A DNA stretch of 64,000 nucleotides from contig NZ_CP134609.1 of assembly GCF_031844705.1 (NCBI RefSeq), forward strand, positions 1,364,001 through 1,428,000, written 5' to 3'. This document shows positions 24,557 to 33,566 of this stretch, one piece after another. The position numbers were made by a program, and so were the translations under genes. Every line of letters begins with the position of its first letter. The first letter of the stretch is position 1. The DNA comes from Streptomyces sp. ITFR-16 (GTDB lineage: Bacteria > Actinomycetota > Actinomycetes > Streptomycetales > Streptomycetaceae). The notes beneath the pieces were generated by a model. It had not been told where the DNA came from and did no database searches. It saw only the letters and a list, made by a program, of their open reading frames with translations.

Positions 24557-26173
24557 ATGAACGCCGTGATCCCCCACGCCTGCGCCGAGCCGGCCCCGCA
24601 CTCCGGCACGGGAGCACTCCGCGCCGCCGGCCCCTGGCGGGTGACGGCGGCCGTGCCCGCGCTGGAGCCGGTCGCCGACACTGTTCGGGCGCTGCTGTCC
24701 CCGCATCTGCCGGGCCGTCTGCCGCCCGCCGGGGACGACGTCCCCGGGGCCCGCACGCTGCACCTCGCCCTCGACGACGCACCGCCTCCGCCGCCGCGCG
24801 CGACGGCGGGCGTCGCCCCGGACGGCGGTGAGCGGCCCGCCGACGAGTCCCACCGCCTCCGGATCACCGCCGACGGCATCAGTTGCCTGGCCCGTACCCC
24901 CGAGGGGGTGTTCCGGGCCGCGACGACGGCGGTGCAACTGCTCGCCACGGCCCCCGAGGACGGCGAACTCCCGTACCAGGAGCTGACGGACGCCCCCCGC
25001 CACGCCTGGCGCGGCCTGATGGTGGACCCGGCCCGCAGCTTCCTCACCCCGGACGAACTGCGCCGGATCATCGACCTCGCGGCGCTCTACAAGCTCAATG
25101 TGCTGCACCTGCACCTCACCGACAACGAGGGCTGGCGCCTCGGACTCCCGGGTGTGCCCGGGCTGACGGAGACCGGCGCGGACGGCGCACCGCCCGCCTT
25201 CTACACGGCGGCCGACTACCGCGCGCTCCAGGAGTACGCGGCCCGCCGCTTCGTCACGGTCGTCCCGGAGATCGACCTCCCGGGCCACTGCCGCACCCTG
25301 CGCCAGGCCCTCCCCGGCCTGGCCGAGGCGCCGGCACCGGACGGCCTGCGGGACCGCTTCCCCTTCGTCCCGCCCCTGGACCTGACCGACGCGGCGACCC
25401 GCGGGACGGTCGCCCGCATTCTCACCGAGGTCTGCGCCCTGACCACCGGCCCCTACATCCACATCGGCGGCGACGAGGCGTTCGGCGCGACCGAGGAGAG
25501 CTTCGCCGCCTCCGTACGCGAACTGCTCGCGATCGTCCGCGAGTCGGGCAAACGCCCGGTCGGCTGGCAGGAGTCCTCCCGCGCCGGTCTCGGCCCCGGG
25601 GACATCGCCCAGCACTGGGTGGACGTACCGATGATGGACCTGCCCGACACCCCCGAGGAACTGGCCGCCCGCCCCGAACTCGTCGCCGCAGGGCGGACCA
25701 TGGAGATCAACCGGGCCCTCAAGACGTTCTTCGCCCCCACCGACGACGACGTCACCCGCATCGTCGAGGCCGGCGCCCGTGTCCTGCTGTCACCCCAGTC
25801 CCACCTCTACCTGGACCGCCCGTACGCGACACGGTTCGCCCCGTCCGACCGCGCCGAGGCCACCGCCCGCCTGGGCTTCGGCGGTTACCGCCCCCTGGGC
25901 GTCCAGCACACCGCGTCATGGGACCCCTCCGCGTACGGACTCCCCGATGAGTGCGTCGCGGGCGTCGAGGCCACGGTCTTCGCCGAGCAGTTCAAGGGCT
26001 TCGACGACGTCTCCGTCCTCCTGCTCCCCCGCCTGGCCTCGGTCGCCGAGGCGGCCTGGTGCGGCCACGCCCCGCGGTGGCCGGAGTACCGCGAACGCCT
26101 GGCCCACCACGCCCGCCTGTGGACCGCACGCGCCCTCCCGTACTTCCCCACGACCGAGGTCCCCTGGCGGTAG
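24557..26173 (+). CDS. GH20 beta-N-acetylhexosaminidase
   Basis: The 538-residue family 20 exo-hexosaminidase has an N-terminal GH20b domain (about residues 20-150) and a barrel beginning WRGLMVDPARSFLTPDELRRII, with LHLTDNEGWRL, VVPEIDLPGH and the catalytic Asp-Glu in HIGGDEAFG. Trp-rich sites include PVGWQES. No signal peptide is evident. It releases terminal GlcNAc or GalNAc, for example from chitobiose. ATG 24557 is preceded by GGGAGCAAGCC. It is divergent from the GH1/TetR operon. Confidence 0.93.
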   Translation: MNAVIPHACAEPAPHSGTGALRAAGPWRVTAAVPALEPVADTVRALLSPHLPGRLPPAGDDVPGARTLHLALDDAPPPPPRATAGVAPDGGERPADESHRLRITADGISCLARTPEGVFRAATTAVQLLATAPEDGELPYQELTDAPRHAWRGLMVDPARSFLTPDELRRIIDLAALYKLNVLHLHLTDNEGWRLGLPGVPGLTETGADGAPPAFYTAADYRALQEYAARRFVTVVPEIDLPGHCRTLRQALPGLAEAPAPDGLRDRFPFVPPLDLTDAATRGTVARILTEVCALTTGPYIHIGGDEAFGATEESFAASVRELLAIVRESGKRPVGWQESSRAGLGPGDIAQHWVDVPMMDLPDTPEELAARPELVAAGRTMEINRALKTFFAPTDDDVTRIVEAGARVLLSPQSHLYLDRPYATRFAPSDRAEATARLGFGGYRPLGVQHTASWDPSAYGLPDECVAGVEATVFAEQFKGFDDVSVLLLPRLASVAEAAWCGHAPRWPEYRERLAHHARLWTARALPYFPTTEVPWR

Positions 26174-26178
26174 GGCGC

Positions 26179-26850
26179 TCAGGCCTCCACGCCCAGCAGC
26201 TCCCGGAACGCCGTCGCCCCCGCCGGTGTCACCTTCACCGCGCGGCCCGAGCCGATCCGGCGGATCCAGCCCCGGTCCAGTGCCGCCGTGCACAGTGCCG
26301 CGCCGAGTGCCCCGGCGAGGTGGGGGCGGCGTTCCGTCCAGTCCAGGCAGTTGCGTACGAGGGGGCGTCTGCTGCCCGGGGGGCGGTGGTAGTCCAGGGT
26401 GCCGGCCAGCCAGGTCCGGCCGGCGGGGGTCACGGTGGGGCCGTTGGCGGTGACCAGACCGCGGGCCGTCATCGCGTCCGCGACCGCCACTCCCAGCCGG
26501 CCCGCCAGGTGGTCGTAGCAGGTACGGGCGCGGGCCTCGGCGTCCTGGCGGACCGAGGCGCGCAGGTTCGGCGGGCGGGGCGTGTCGGGGGCGTAGGCGG
26601 AAAGGGCCTCGGTCAGGGCGGCGGCCTCCGGGCCCGCCAGGCGTACATAGCGGTGGCGGCCCTGGCGCTCCTCCGTCAGCAGGCCGCCGGCGACCAGGCG
26701 GGAGAGGTGCTCGCTCGCGGTCGAGGCGCTGACGCCGGCGTGTCGGGCCAGCTCACCCGCCGTCCAGGCGCGGCCGTCCAGCAGGGCCTGGCAGAACGCG
26801 GCCCGGGTGCGGTCGGCGAACAGGGCGGCCGTCTCGGCGAGAGGGGACAT
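26179..26850 (-). CDS. ArsR-family HTH regulator
   Basis: The 223-residue protein has an N-terminal winged HTH (ALFADRTRAAFCQALLDGRAWTAGELA, split across motifs; HAGVSASTASEHLSRLVAGGLL) of ArsR type at about residues 8-75. The C-terminal 140 residues contain a Cys/Tyr stretch (RTCYDHLAGRLGVAVADAM) and LVRNCLDWTERRPHLAGALG, as in the larger ArsR regulators next to MFS genes. Metal ligands of the classical ArsR type are not clear. It converges on the GH20 gene with only 5 bp between the stops. Confidence 0.87.
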   Translation of the reverse strand: MSPLAETAALFADRTRAAFCQALLDGRAWTAGELARHAGVSASTASEHLSRLVAGGLLTEERQGRHRYVRLAGPEAAALTEALSAYAPDTPRPPNLRASVRQDAEARARTCYDHLAGRLGVAVADAMTARGLVTANGPTVTPAGRTWLAGTLDYHRPPGSRRPLVRNCLDWTERRPHLAGALGAALCTAALDRGWIRRIGSGRAVKVTPAGATAFRELLGVEA

Positions 26851-26947
26851 ATCCCCATGGTGCCGCAGGCATGGTTCGGCCGGCGCCGAAGTGTTCCGGG
26901 ACCGGGGCGCTCCCGTACACCGAGGTCCGGGCGCTGGGCGGCGACGG

Positions 26948-27544
26948 TCAGGGGGTCGCCGCGGAGACCACGTAGACGACCGGCGACATCGGGTCGGTCA
27001 TGTCGACGGTGATGTCCTGGGTGGGGCGCGGGTCCTTGTTGGTGTGCGTGGTGCCCGCCCAGGAGACGCCGTCGCCGAAGTACCAGCCCGCGATCTTCGT
27101 GTCGCGGTCGCCGACGGTGACCTTGCCCGCCTGGAGGGCGGCGCGGCCGGTGCCCACATCGGTCAGGAACCGGTCGAGGCCGTTGGACGTCGTGCGGAAC
27201 TGCACGTACATCCGGCTGGCCTTCCAGTTGTTCGTCTCGTAGTACTGGACCTCCACGGCGTTGCCGGGGATCGGCACCTCGAAGATCCGGCGCAGCATCC
27301 GGGACGGCCAGCCCTCGCGGAGTCCCTGCGCGGCGGCCTCGGCCGCCTTGTCCTGGCCCGAGCGGCGGCTCTGGCCCGCCGAGATCAGCAGATACCCGGC
27401 CGGGACGCCGATCAGCAGCACGATGATGGTCGCCGTGATCAGCCGCCGGCGGATCGTGCGGCGGCGGTCCTCGGCCGGCCGCCCCTCGCCGTCTTCGGGC
27501 GAGGGGGACTGGCGCGGCACGACGGGGTGCTCGGCTGCGGTCAT
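26948..27544 (-). CDS. Hypothetical single-pass membrane protein
   Basis: The 198-residue protein has a cytoplasmic Pro/Glu-rich N terminus, basic RRRTIRRRL, one membrane helix (ITATIIVLLIGVPAGYLLI) and an exposed C-terminal domain of about 140 residues with VEVQYYETNNWKASRMYVQF and IAGWYFGDGVSWAG. I do not recognise the family. It lies 14 bp after the ROK kinase gene, so it is probably in the same transcript. Confidence 0.75.
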   Translation of the reverse strand: MTAAEHPVVPRQSPSPEDGEGRPAEDRRRTIRRRLITATIIVLLIGVPAGYLLISAGQSRRSGQDKAAEAAAQGLREGWPSRMLRRIFEVPIPGNAVEVQYYETNNWKASRMYVQFRTTSNGLDRFLTDVGTGRAALQAGKVTVGDRDTKIAGWYFGDGVSWAGTTHTNKDPRPTQDITVDMTDPMSPVVYVVSAATP

Positions 27545-27558
27545 GGGTCTGGTGGTCC

Positions 27559-28722
27559 CTAGGAAGTGCGGGTGTTGCGGGTGTTACGGAGGGTGCTCGC
27601 GGCCTGGTCGTAGATCTGCGCGTACCGCTCGTACCGCTCGACGCGGCGGCGGTTGGTCCGCCGGAAGCGGCGGGCCACCAGCCGTGCGAGGTCGGCCGCG
27701 CCGACCATACCCGCCTCGGGGCCGAGCTGCGCCTTCGCGATCCGTGCCTCGGGGCGGTAGCCGCGCCCGGTGAGATGGCGCTTGAAGGCGTCCCTGGCCG
27801 GCCCGATGAGCAGGTCGTCGGCGGCGCTGACACCGCCCCCGATGACGAAGCAGGAGGGGTCGAGCGCGGCGGCGAGATTGGCGATGCCGACGCCGAGCCA
27901 CTGGCCGATGTCCTGGAGGAGCTCGATGCACATCGCATCGCCCTCGCGGGCCAGTTCGGTGATGAGCGGTCCCGTGATGTCGGGGATGTTCCCCTTGACC
28001 CGCTCGATGATTCCGTGGGCCACCGGGGAGTCCGCCGCGGCCAGCTCCCTGGCCTCCCGGACCAGGGCGTTGCCGGAGCTGTACTGCTCCCAGCAGCCGC
28101 GGTTCCCGCAGGGGCAGCGGTGGCCGCCGGGCACGACCTGCATGTGGCCGAACTCACCGGCGACGCCGTACTTGCCGCGCTTGACCTGACCGTCCTCCAG
28201 GATCGCGCCGCCGATCCCCGTACCGAGGGTGATCATGACGAGGTGGTCCTCGCCCCGGCCGGCCCCGAAGCGCCACTCGGCCCAGGCCGCGGTGTTGGCG
28301 TCGTTGTCCACCATGACCGGGACGACCAGCCGGGAGGCGAGGGCGTCGCGCAGGGGCTCGTCGCGCCAGGCCAGGTGCGGGGCGAACAGCACCTTGGACC
28401 GGTCCGCGTCGACCCAGCCGGCCGCCCCGATGCCCACCGCGTGCACGTCGTGCCGGTCGGAGAGGTCGAGGACCAGCTCGACGATGGTGTCCTCGACGAC
28501 CTTGGGGCTCTTGGACTTGTCGGGCGTCTCGGTGCGCAGGGTCTCCAGGATGGTGCCGTCGGCGTCGACGACACCGGCCATCACCTTGGTCCCCCCGATG
28601 TCGATCCCGACGGTGGGGACCCGCGGCGCGGTGAGGTGCGAGCGCCGCTCCCGGGTGCCGACGGTCCGCAGGACGGTGGCGCGGGCGGAGCCGCGGTGGG
28701 TGAAGTCGCGGTACGTGCTCAT
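27559..28722 (-). CDS. ROK-family glucokinase
   Basis: This 387-residue sugar kinase carries the phosphate loop VGIDIGGTKVMAGVVD at about residues 38-53, VDNDANTAAWAEW, the ROK signature GHMQVVPGGHRCPCGNRGCWEQ in parts with the CxCGxxGC zinc site, and FVIGGGVSAADD. The N-terminal ~35 residues (MSTYRDFTHRGSARATVLRT) and the C-terminal ~35 residues extend beyond the classic GlkA core. It phosphorylates glucose or a similar hexose with ATP. Neighbouring sugar ABC genes suggest it primes the imported sugar. Confidence 0.9.
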   Translation of the reverse strand: MSTYRDFTHRGSARATVLRTVGTRERRSHLTAPRVPTVGIDIGGTKVMAGVVDADGTILETLRTETPDKSKSPKVVEDTIVELVLDLSDRHDVHAVGIGAAGWVDADRSKVLFAPHLAWRDEPLRDALASRLVVPVMVDNDANTAAWAEWRFGAGRGEDHLVMITLGTGIGGAILEDGQVKRGKYGVAGEFGHMQVVPGGHRCPCGNRGCWEQYSSGNALVREARELAAADSPVAHGIIERVKGNIPDITGPLITELAREGDAMCIELLQDIGQWLGVGIANLAAALDPSCFVIGGGVSAADDLLIGPARDAFKRHLTGRGYRPEARIAKAQLGPEAGMVGAADLARLVARRFRRTNRRRVERYERYAQIYDQAASTLRNTRNTRTS

Positions 28723-28859
28723 CGTCCCTGGGGGGTCTGGGGTGACCGGGGTCGGTGTGATCCCGGTGACGGACGGCGCCCGTCTGCCCCCGATTCTGCC
28801 ACTGCCCGGACGACGGGGCTGTCGTCCGGGGTGGCGGACCGGGCGGCGGACGGGCGGCG

Positions 28860-29723
28860 CTACGGGGTGTCGCCGGCCGGGGGCACGCCGCCCGCCCCGC
28901 CCGGGCCGGAGGCGCGTTCGAGCTCGTGGCTCAGCTCCTCCAGCTCGCTGCCGCCCGCCATCTGCCGGGTCAGCTCGTCCAGCGTGACGCTGTCCTTGGT
29001 GTGGCTGCCGGCCATCGCACCCCGCTTGAGCAGGACGAACCGGTCGCCGACGAGATAGGCGTGGTGCGGATTGTGCGTGATCAGGACCACGCCGAGGCCG
29101 GCGTCCCGGGCGGCCGCGACGTACTTGAGGACGACCCCGGACTGCTTGACGCCCAGCGCGGCCGTCGGCTCGTCCAGGACGAGGACCTTGGCGCCGAAGT
29201 GGACGGCCCGCGCGATGGCGACGCACTGGCGCTCGCCGCCGGACAGGGTGCCGATCGGCTGGTCGACGTCCCGCAGGTCGATGCCCATGCGCAGCAGCGC
29301 GGCGCGGGTCGTCTCGCGCATCAGCCGGACGTCGAGGCGCTTGAAGGGGCCCACGCCGGTCGTCGGCTCGGAGCCGAGGAAGAAGTTGCGCCAGACAGGC
29401 ATCAGGGGGACGACCGCGAGGTCCTGGTAGACCGTGGCGATGCCCCGGTCCAGGGCGTCGCGGGGATTGGCGAGGGTGGTCTCCTCGCCGTCCACCAGGA
29501 AGGTCCCGGCATCGTGCCGGTGCAGCCCCGCGATGATCTTGATCAGGGTGGACTTGCCGGCGCCGTTGTCGCCGAGGACGCAGGAGATCTCGCCCGCGTG
29601 CACCTCCAGCGAGACGTCCTGGAGCGCCTTGATGTTGCCGTAGTACTTGCTGACGTGGTCGAGCTCGACCAGCGCCCTCGGCGCGGTGTCCTTCGGCCCG
29701 TACGGTTCCTTGCGGACCGTCAT
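28860..29723 (-). CDS. Sugar ABC transporter ATP-binding protein (FrcA-like)
   Basis: The 287-residue protein has one ABC domain, as in FrcA/XylG-like half proteins, not the double RbsA type. Walker A is [10 protein letters not shown]-loop [16 protein letters not shown], signature [15 protein letters not shown], Walker [13 protein letters not shown], with H-loop [10 protein letters not shown] Gly/Pro/Ala-rich tail ends the protein. Its ATG overlaps the stop of the permease gene. It energises the uptake of a pentose, hexose or polyol. Confidence 0.92.
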   Translation of the reverse strand: MTVRKEPYGPKDTAPRALVELDHVSKYYGNIKALQDVSLEVHAGEISCVLGDNGAGKSTLIKIIAGLHRHDAGTFLVDGEETTLANPRDALDRGIATVYQDLAVVPLMPVWRNFFLGSEPTTGVGPFKRLDVRLMRETTRAALLRMGIDLRDVDQPIGTLSGGERQCVAIARAVHFGAKVLVLDEPTAALGVKQSGVVLKYVAAARDAGLGVVLITHNPHHAYLVGDRFVLLKRGAMAGSHTKDSVTLDELTRQMAGGSELEELSHELERASGPGGAGGVPPAGDTP

Positions 29724-30772
29724 TTCGTCGCCTCCGCGCGCTTGCGTACCCATGCGTTGAGCAGGGTGGCCAGGAGCAGCATCGCTCCGAGGAAGAACTT
29801 GAACCAGTCCGGGTTCCACTCCGCGTACACGATGCCCTTGCTGGTCATGCCGAAGATGAAGGCACCGACCGCCGAGCCGATCGCGGAGCCGTAGCCGCCG
29901 GTGATCAGGCAGCCGCCGATGACGGCCGCGATGATGTAGATCAGCTCGTTGCCGACGCCCTCGCCGGACTGCACCACGTCGTAGCTGAACAGCAGGTGCT
30001 GCCCGGAGACCCAGGCGGCGAAGGCGACGCCGAGGTAGAGCCCGATCTTCGTCCGGATCACCGGGACGCCGACCGCGCGGGCCGCGTCGGCCCCGCCGCC
30101 GACCGCGTAGATCCAGTTGCCGAAGCGGGTGCGCAGCAGGATCCAGGTGGCGACGGCGACCAGGACCGCCCACCACAGGATGGTGACCTTGAGCTCGACG
30201 CCGCCGACGGTCCAGTACGAGGCGAAGAGCTTGCGGGCGGAGGGGAAGCCCTCCATGTTGCCGATGGTCTTCGTCGAGACGGTCCCGCTGATCAGCTTGG
30301 TGAAGCCGAGGTTGAGACCGGTCAGCATCAGGAACGTGCCCAGCGTGATGATGAAGCTCGGCAGTTTGGTGCGGGTCAGCATGAAGCCGTTGAACGCGCC
30401 GATGGCGAGCGTGACCAGCAGGGACACGAAGACGCCGACCCAGACGTTGGCCGTCATCTGGTAGCTGAACATCGACGAGATCAGCGCGGAGCTGGTGACC
30501 ATCACGCCGGCGGAGAGGTCGAACTCGCCGCCGATCATCAGCAGCGCGACCGGCGCCGCCATGATCCCGATGGTGGAGGCCGCGTACAGCACCGTGCCGA
30601 AGCTGGTGGCGCGCAGGAAGCTGTCGGCGACGACCGCGAAGAAGAGGAAGACGGCCAGCGCGCCGACGACCGAGCCCAGCTCGGGGCGGCCGAGCAGCCT
30701 GCGCAGCGGTGAGGTGCGCAGCAGCCGTTCGTCCTTGCCCGCGGGGGACGACGATCCGGAGGCCGCGGTCAT
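29720..30772 (-). CDS. Sugar ABC transporter permease (RbsC/FrcC family)
   Basis: The 350-residue BPD_transp_2 permease has about ten hydrophobic segments. Characteristic parts are [57 protein letters not shown] and [23 protein letters not shown]. The ATGA overlaps on both sides place it between the binding protein and the ATPase in one operon. Confidence 0.94.
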   Translation of the reverse strand: MTAASGSSSPAGKDERLLRTSPLRRLLGRPELGSVVGALAVFLFFAVVADSFLRATSFGTVLYAASTIGIMAAPVALLMIGGEFDLSAGVMVTSSALISSMFSYQMTANVWVGVFVSLLVTLAIGAFNGFMLTRTKLPSFIITLGTFLMLTGLNLGFTKLISGTVSTKTIGNMEGFPSARKLFASYWTVGGVELKVTILWWAVLVAVATWILLRTRFGNWIYAVGGGADAARAVGVPVIRTKIGLYLGVAFAAWVSGQHLLFSYDVVQSGEGVGNELIYIIAAVIGGCLITGGYGSAIGSAVGAFIFGMTSKGIVYAEWNPDWFKFFLGAMLLLATLLNAWVRKRAEATK

Positions 30773-31782
30773 CGGGTTCCCCGGTCCGCGTACTCGGCGA
30801 GCTGGGCCGCGTCGTCGGAGGTGATGACCTGGGGGCCGGTGAGGACCGGGCGTCCGCCGCCGAGCACGTTGCGGTTGTAGCGGTAGAGCCAGAGCAGGTC
30901 GACGGCCTCGTACCCCTGGAGGTAGGGCTGCTGGTCGACGGCGAAGCCGAGCGTCTTGGCCTGGAGCTCGGCCGCGACCTTGGCGTTCAGGTCGAAGGTG
31001 TCGATCTCGGCCTTGCTGCCGGCGGTCTGCTTCGCCTTGACGGCGGCGTCCGCGAAGGGCGCGCCGAGGGTGACGACGGCGTCGATGTCCTTGTCGGCCT
31101 GGAGCTTGGCCTCGATGGACGCCTGGACATCGGGCATGTTGGTGCCCTCGACGTACAGGTTCTGCATCGTGCCGTCGAAGGTCTTCTTGGCCCCGGCGCA
31201 CCGCTGCTCGTGGCCGACGTTGCCCTGCTCGTGCAGGATGCACAGGGCCTTCTTGCGGCCACGCTTGTTGAGCTCGTCGCCGACGGCCTCGCCCGCGATG
31301 GACTCGTCCTGGCCGATGTGGGTGAGCGCGCCGTACTTCTTGGACTCGGCGGAGCCGGAGTTCACGGTGATCACCGGGATGCCGGCCCTGGTGGCCTTGG
31401 CCACGACGTCCTTCATCGCGTCGGGCTTGGCGAGCGTGACGATCAGCCCGTCGACCTTCTTGTCGATGGCGGCCTGGACGAGCTGGGCCTGCTGCTGCCC
31501 CTCGTCGTTGTGCGAGTACAGGAAGTTGATGTTGTCCTTCTGGGCCGCCATCTTGGCGCCCTTCTGGACGATGTCCCAGAAGGTGTCGCCGTCGCCCGAG
31601 TGGGTGACCATGGCGAAGGTCCAGCGGGGCGTGTTCACCGCGGACCGGCCCTCGGCGGCGGACCTGGCCGCACGCTCCTCCGCCCGCTTGCCGCCGGTGC
31701 TGCTGCATCCCATGAGGGATGCCCCCAGCACCGCCGCAAGCACGGCGCCCATCGCACGTACCCCTGTCCGAACCCTTGCCAC
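30769..31782 (-). CDS. Sugar ABC transporter substrate-binding lipoprotein
   Basis: The 337-residue lipoprotein has lipobox SLMGCSS after [21 protein letters not shown]. The mature part is a Peripla_BP_4 fold: [45 protein letters not shown] and [16 protein letters not shown]. These are typical of ribose, xylose or inositol binding proteins. It leads the transporter operon; the Gfo/Idh gene is divergent from it. A polyol or aldose ligand is likely, but which one is not visible. Confidence 0.93.
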   Translation of the reverse strand: MARVRTGVRAMGAVLAAVLGASLMGCSSTGGKRAEERAARSAAEGRSAVNTPRWTFAMVTHSGDGDTFWDIVQKGAKMAAQKDNINFLYSHNDEGQQQAQLVQAAIDKKVDGLIVTLAKPDAMKDVVAKATRAGIPVITVNSGSAESKKYGALTHIGQDESIAGEAVGDELNKRGRKKALCILHEQGNVGHEQRCAGAKKTFDGTMQNLYVEGTNMPDVQASIEAKLQADKDIDAVVTLGAPFADAAVKAKQTAGSKAEIDTFDLNAKVAAELQAKTLGFAVDQQPYLQGYEAVDLLWLYRYNRNVLGGGRPVLTGPQVITSDDAAQLAEYADRGTR

Positions 31783-32007
31783 GACGCCGTGCCCTTCTTG
31801 TGCTGCTCGCTGTGCTGATGGTGGAGCCGGGGCCCTGCGGTCCCGGCCCGGCTGGGCAAGTATCCCCGAGGCCGTGGAGCCGCCGCCCGGAGGGGCGAGC
31901 TGGGGGAGCCCGTGTCACCGTACGAGAGCGGGCCGCCACTGTCACCGTATGCGGAGCCGGGAATCACGGGCGTGGCGCGGGGCACGGCCGAGGCGCGCAT
32001 GCTGTTT

Positions 32008-32051
32008 TGTCCTGACATTTAGTTGACAGCACCGGCGGTGGACGGCACGTT
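32008..32051 (+). promoter_or_regulatory. Promoter and candidate operator of Gfo/Idh gene
   Basis: TTGACA (32023-32028), 17-bp spacer, CACGTT (32046-32051) end six bases before the ATG at 32058, so the mRNA is probably leaderless. A small perfect inverted repeat TGTC-CT-GACA sits at 32008-32017, just upstream of the -35 box, with another GACA within it. It could be the site of a sugar-responsive regulator. Confidence 0.62.
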
Positions 32052-32057
32052 GGGTCC

Positions 32058-33062
32058 ATGCGCATCGGACTCATCGGCACCGGCCGGATCGGCTCCTTCC
32101 ACGCGGGCGTGCTCACCCGCCATCCCGAGGTCGAGACCCTGGTGGTGACGGACACCGACCCGGACCGGGCGGCCGCCGTCGCCGATCTGACCGGGGCGAA
32201 GGCGGTGGCCGGGACGGCGGAGCTGTTCGGGGCGGGGGTGGACGCCGTGGTGATCGCCTCGGCCACCGCCGCGCACGCGGGGCTGATCGGCCGGGCCGCC
32301 CGGTCGGGACTGCCCGCGTTCTGCGAGAAGCCCGTCGCGCTGGACCTGGCGGGCACCCTGGCCGCGCTGCACGAGGCGGAGCGGGCCGGCAGCGTGCTCC
32401 AGCTCGGCTTCATGCGCAGGTTCGACGCCGGGTACACGGCCGCGCGCGCCGCCGTGCGGAGCGGGGCGCTGGGCCGGCTGCACACCGTGCGGACAGTGAC
32501 CTCCGATCCGGCGCCGCCGCCCGCCGCGTATCTGCCGCTGTCGGGCGGGCTCTACCGGGACTGCCTGGTCCATGACTTCGACATGGTGCGCTGGGTGACG
32601 GGCCGTGAGGTAGTACGGGTGTACGCCGCCGGGTCGGACGCCGGTCCCGCGATGTTCCGCGCGGCGGACGACGTGGACACCGCGGCCGCGCTGCTGACGC
32701 TGGACGACGGCACCCTGGCCACGGCGACGGCGACCCGCTGCAACGGCGCCGGTTACGACGTACGGATGGAGCTGGCGGGCGAGCGGGACCAGATCGCGGT
32801 CGGCCTGGACGCCCGCACCCCGCTCACCTCGGCGCAGCCGGACGGCCCCGGCGCCCCGGCCGCGCCCTGGCCCGGGTTCCTGGAGCGGTTCGCCCCGGCG
32901 TACGAGGCCGAGCTCGACGCCTTCCTCCGGCTGGTCCGGGGCGAGGGTCCCAATCCGTGCGACGGGCGCGAGGCGCTGCACGCCCTGCGGATCGCGGAGG
33001 CGTGCGAGGTCTCACGGCGGGAGGGCCGTCCGGTGGACCTGGCCCGGATCCCGGGCGCCTGA
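32058..33062 (+). CDS. Gfo/Idh/MocA-family oxidoreductase
   Basis: The 334-residue NAD(P)-dependent dehydrogenase has the Rossmann motif RIGLIGTGRIGSFHA, the family signature FCEKPVALDL with Lys, and the Asp/His pair in DCLVHDFDMVRW that fits the catalytic K-D-H set of inositol 2-dehydrogenase. It probably oxidises inositol or a sugar brought in by the divergent transporter. The ATG at 32058 lacks a ribosome binding site and lies at the likely transcription start. Confidence 0.9.
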   Translation: MRIGLIGTGRIGSFHAGVLTRHPEVETLVVTDTDPDRAAAVADLTGAKAVAGTAELFGAGVDAVVIASATAAHAGLIGRAARSGLPAFCEKPVALDLAGTLAALHEAERAGSVLQLGFMRRFDAGYTAARAAVRSGALGRLHTVRTVTSDPAPPPAAYLPLSGGLYRDCLVHDFDMVRWVTGREVVRVYAAGSDAGPAMFRAADDVDTAAALLTLDDGTLATATATRCNGAGYDVRMELAGERDQIAVGLDARTPLTSAQPDGPGAPAAPWPGFLERFAPAYEAELDAFLRLVRGEGPNPCDGREALHALRIAEACEVSRREGRPVDLARIPGA

Positions 33063-33073
33063 CCGGGTGCGGC

Positions 33074-33493
33074 TCAGGACGGGGCGGCGCTCAGCACCGT
33101 GCCCTGGGCGACCGCGCAGAGCGTCTCGGTCCCGTCCCGCGCCACCACGAACAGATCGCAGCGCGCCACGGCCTGCCGCCGCCCGGTGTGGACGACCTCG
33201 GCGCGGGCGACGAGCGCGGCACCGGTGGCGGGCCTGAGGTACTGGATGGAGAAGCCCCCCGTCAGCACCGCCGGGCCGAGCGTGGTCCCGGCGGCGAAGG
33301 TGAGCGCGTTGTCGGCGGCGTAGGCCAGCACCCCGCCGTGCAGGAAGCCGTTCTGCTGGCGCAGTTCCTCACGGCTGTCGATCTCCAGCGTGGCGCGCCC
33401 GTCGCCGAAGGCCGTGATCCGTGCCCCGACCAGCGCGCTGAACGGCTGGCTGTCGAGCACCTTCTGCGCCATCGGCAGGTCGAGTGCGGTCAT
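33074..33493 (-). CDS. PaaI-type hotdog thioesterase
   Basis: This 139-residue hotdog-fold protein has the active-site helix NGFLHGGVLAYAADNALTFAAG with the HGG motif, then TGGFSIQYLRPATGAALVARAEVVHTGRR in pieces. Such enzymes hydrolyse acyl-CoA thioesters. The start at 33493 (MTALDLPMAQ) has GAGGGA six bases upstream. It is convergent with the Gfo/Idh gene (11 bp) and follows the P450 gene in the same direction. Confidence 0.9.
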   Translation of the reverse strand: MTALDLPMAQKVLDSQPFSALVGARITAFGDGRATLEIDSREELRQQNGFLHGGVLAYAADNALTFAAGTTLGPAVLTGGFSIQYLRPATGAALVARAEVVHTGRRQAVARCDLFVVARDGTETLCAVAQGTVLSAAPS

Positions 33494-33511
33494 GACGGGT
33501 CCCTCTCCTCC

Positions 33512-33566
33512 CACCGGCGCGCCGGGATCACCGGCGCCACGGATTCACCGGCGCGCCGGGATCACC
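33512..33566. repeat. 21-bp direct repeat near P450 stop
   Basis: The motif CACCGGCGCGCCGGGATCACC occurs at 33512-33532 and again, identical, at 33546-33566, a period of 34 bp (the motif is given once here; its centre is the palindrome CCGGCGCGCCGG). The right copy covers the P450 stop codon. It looks like a recent local duplication. Confidence 0.75.
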
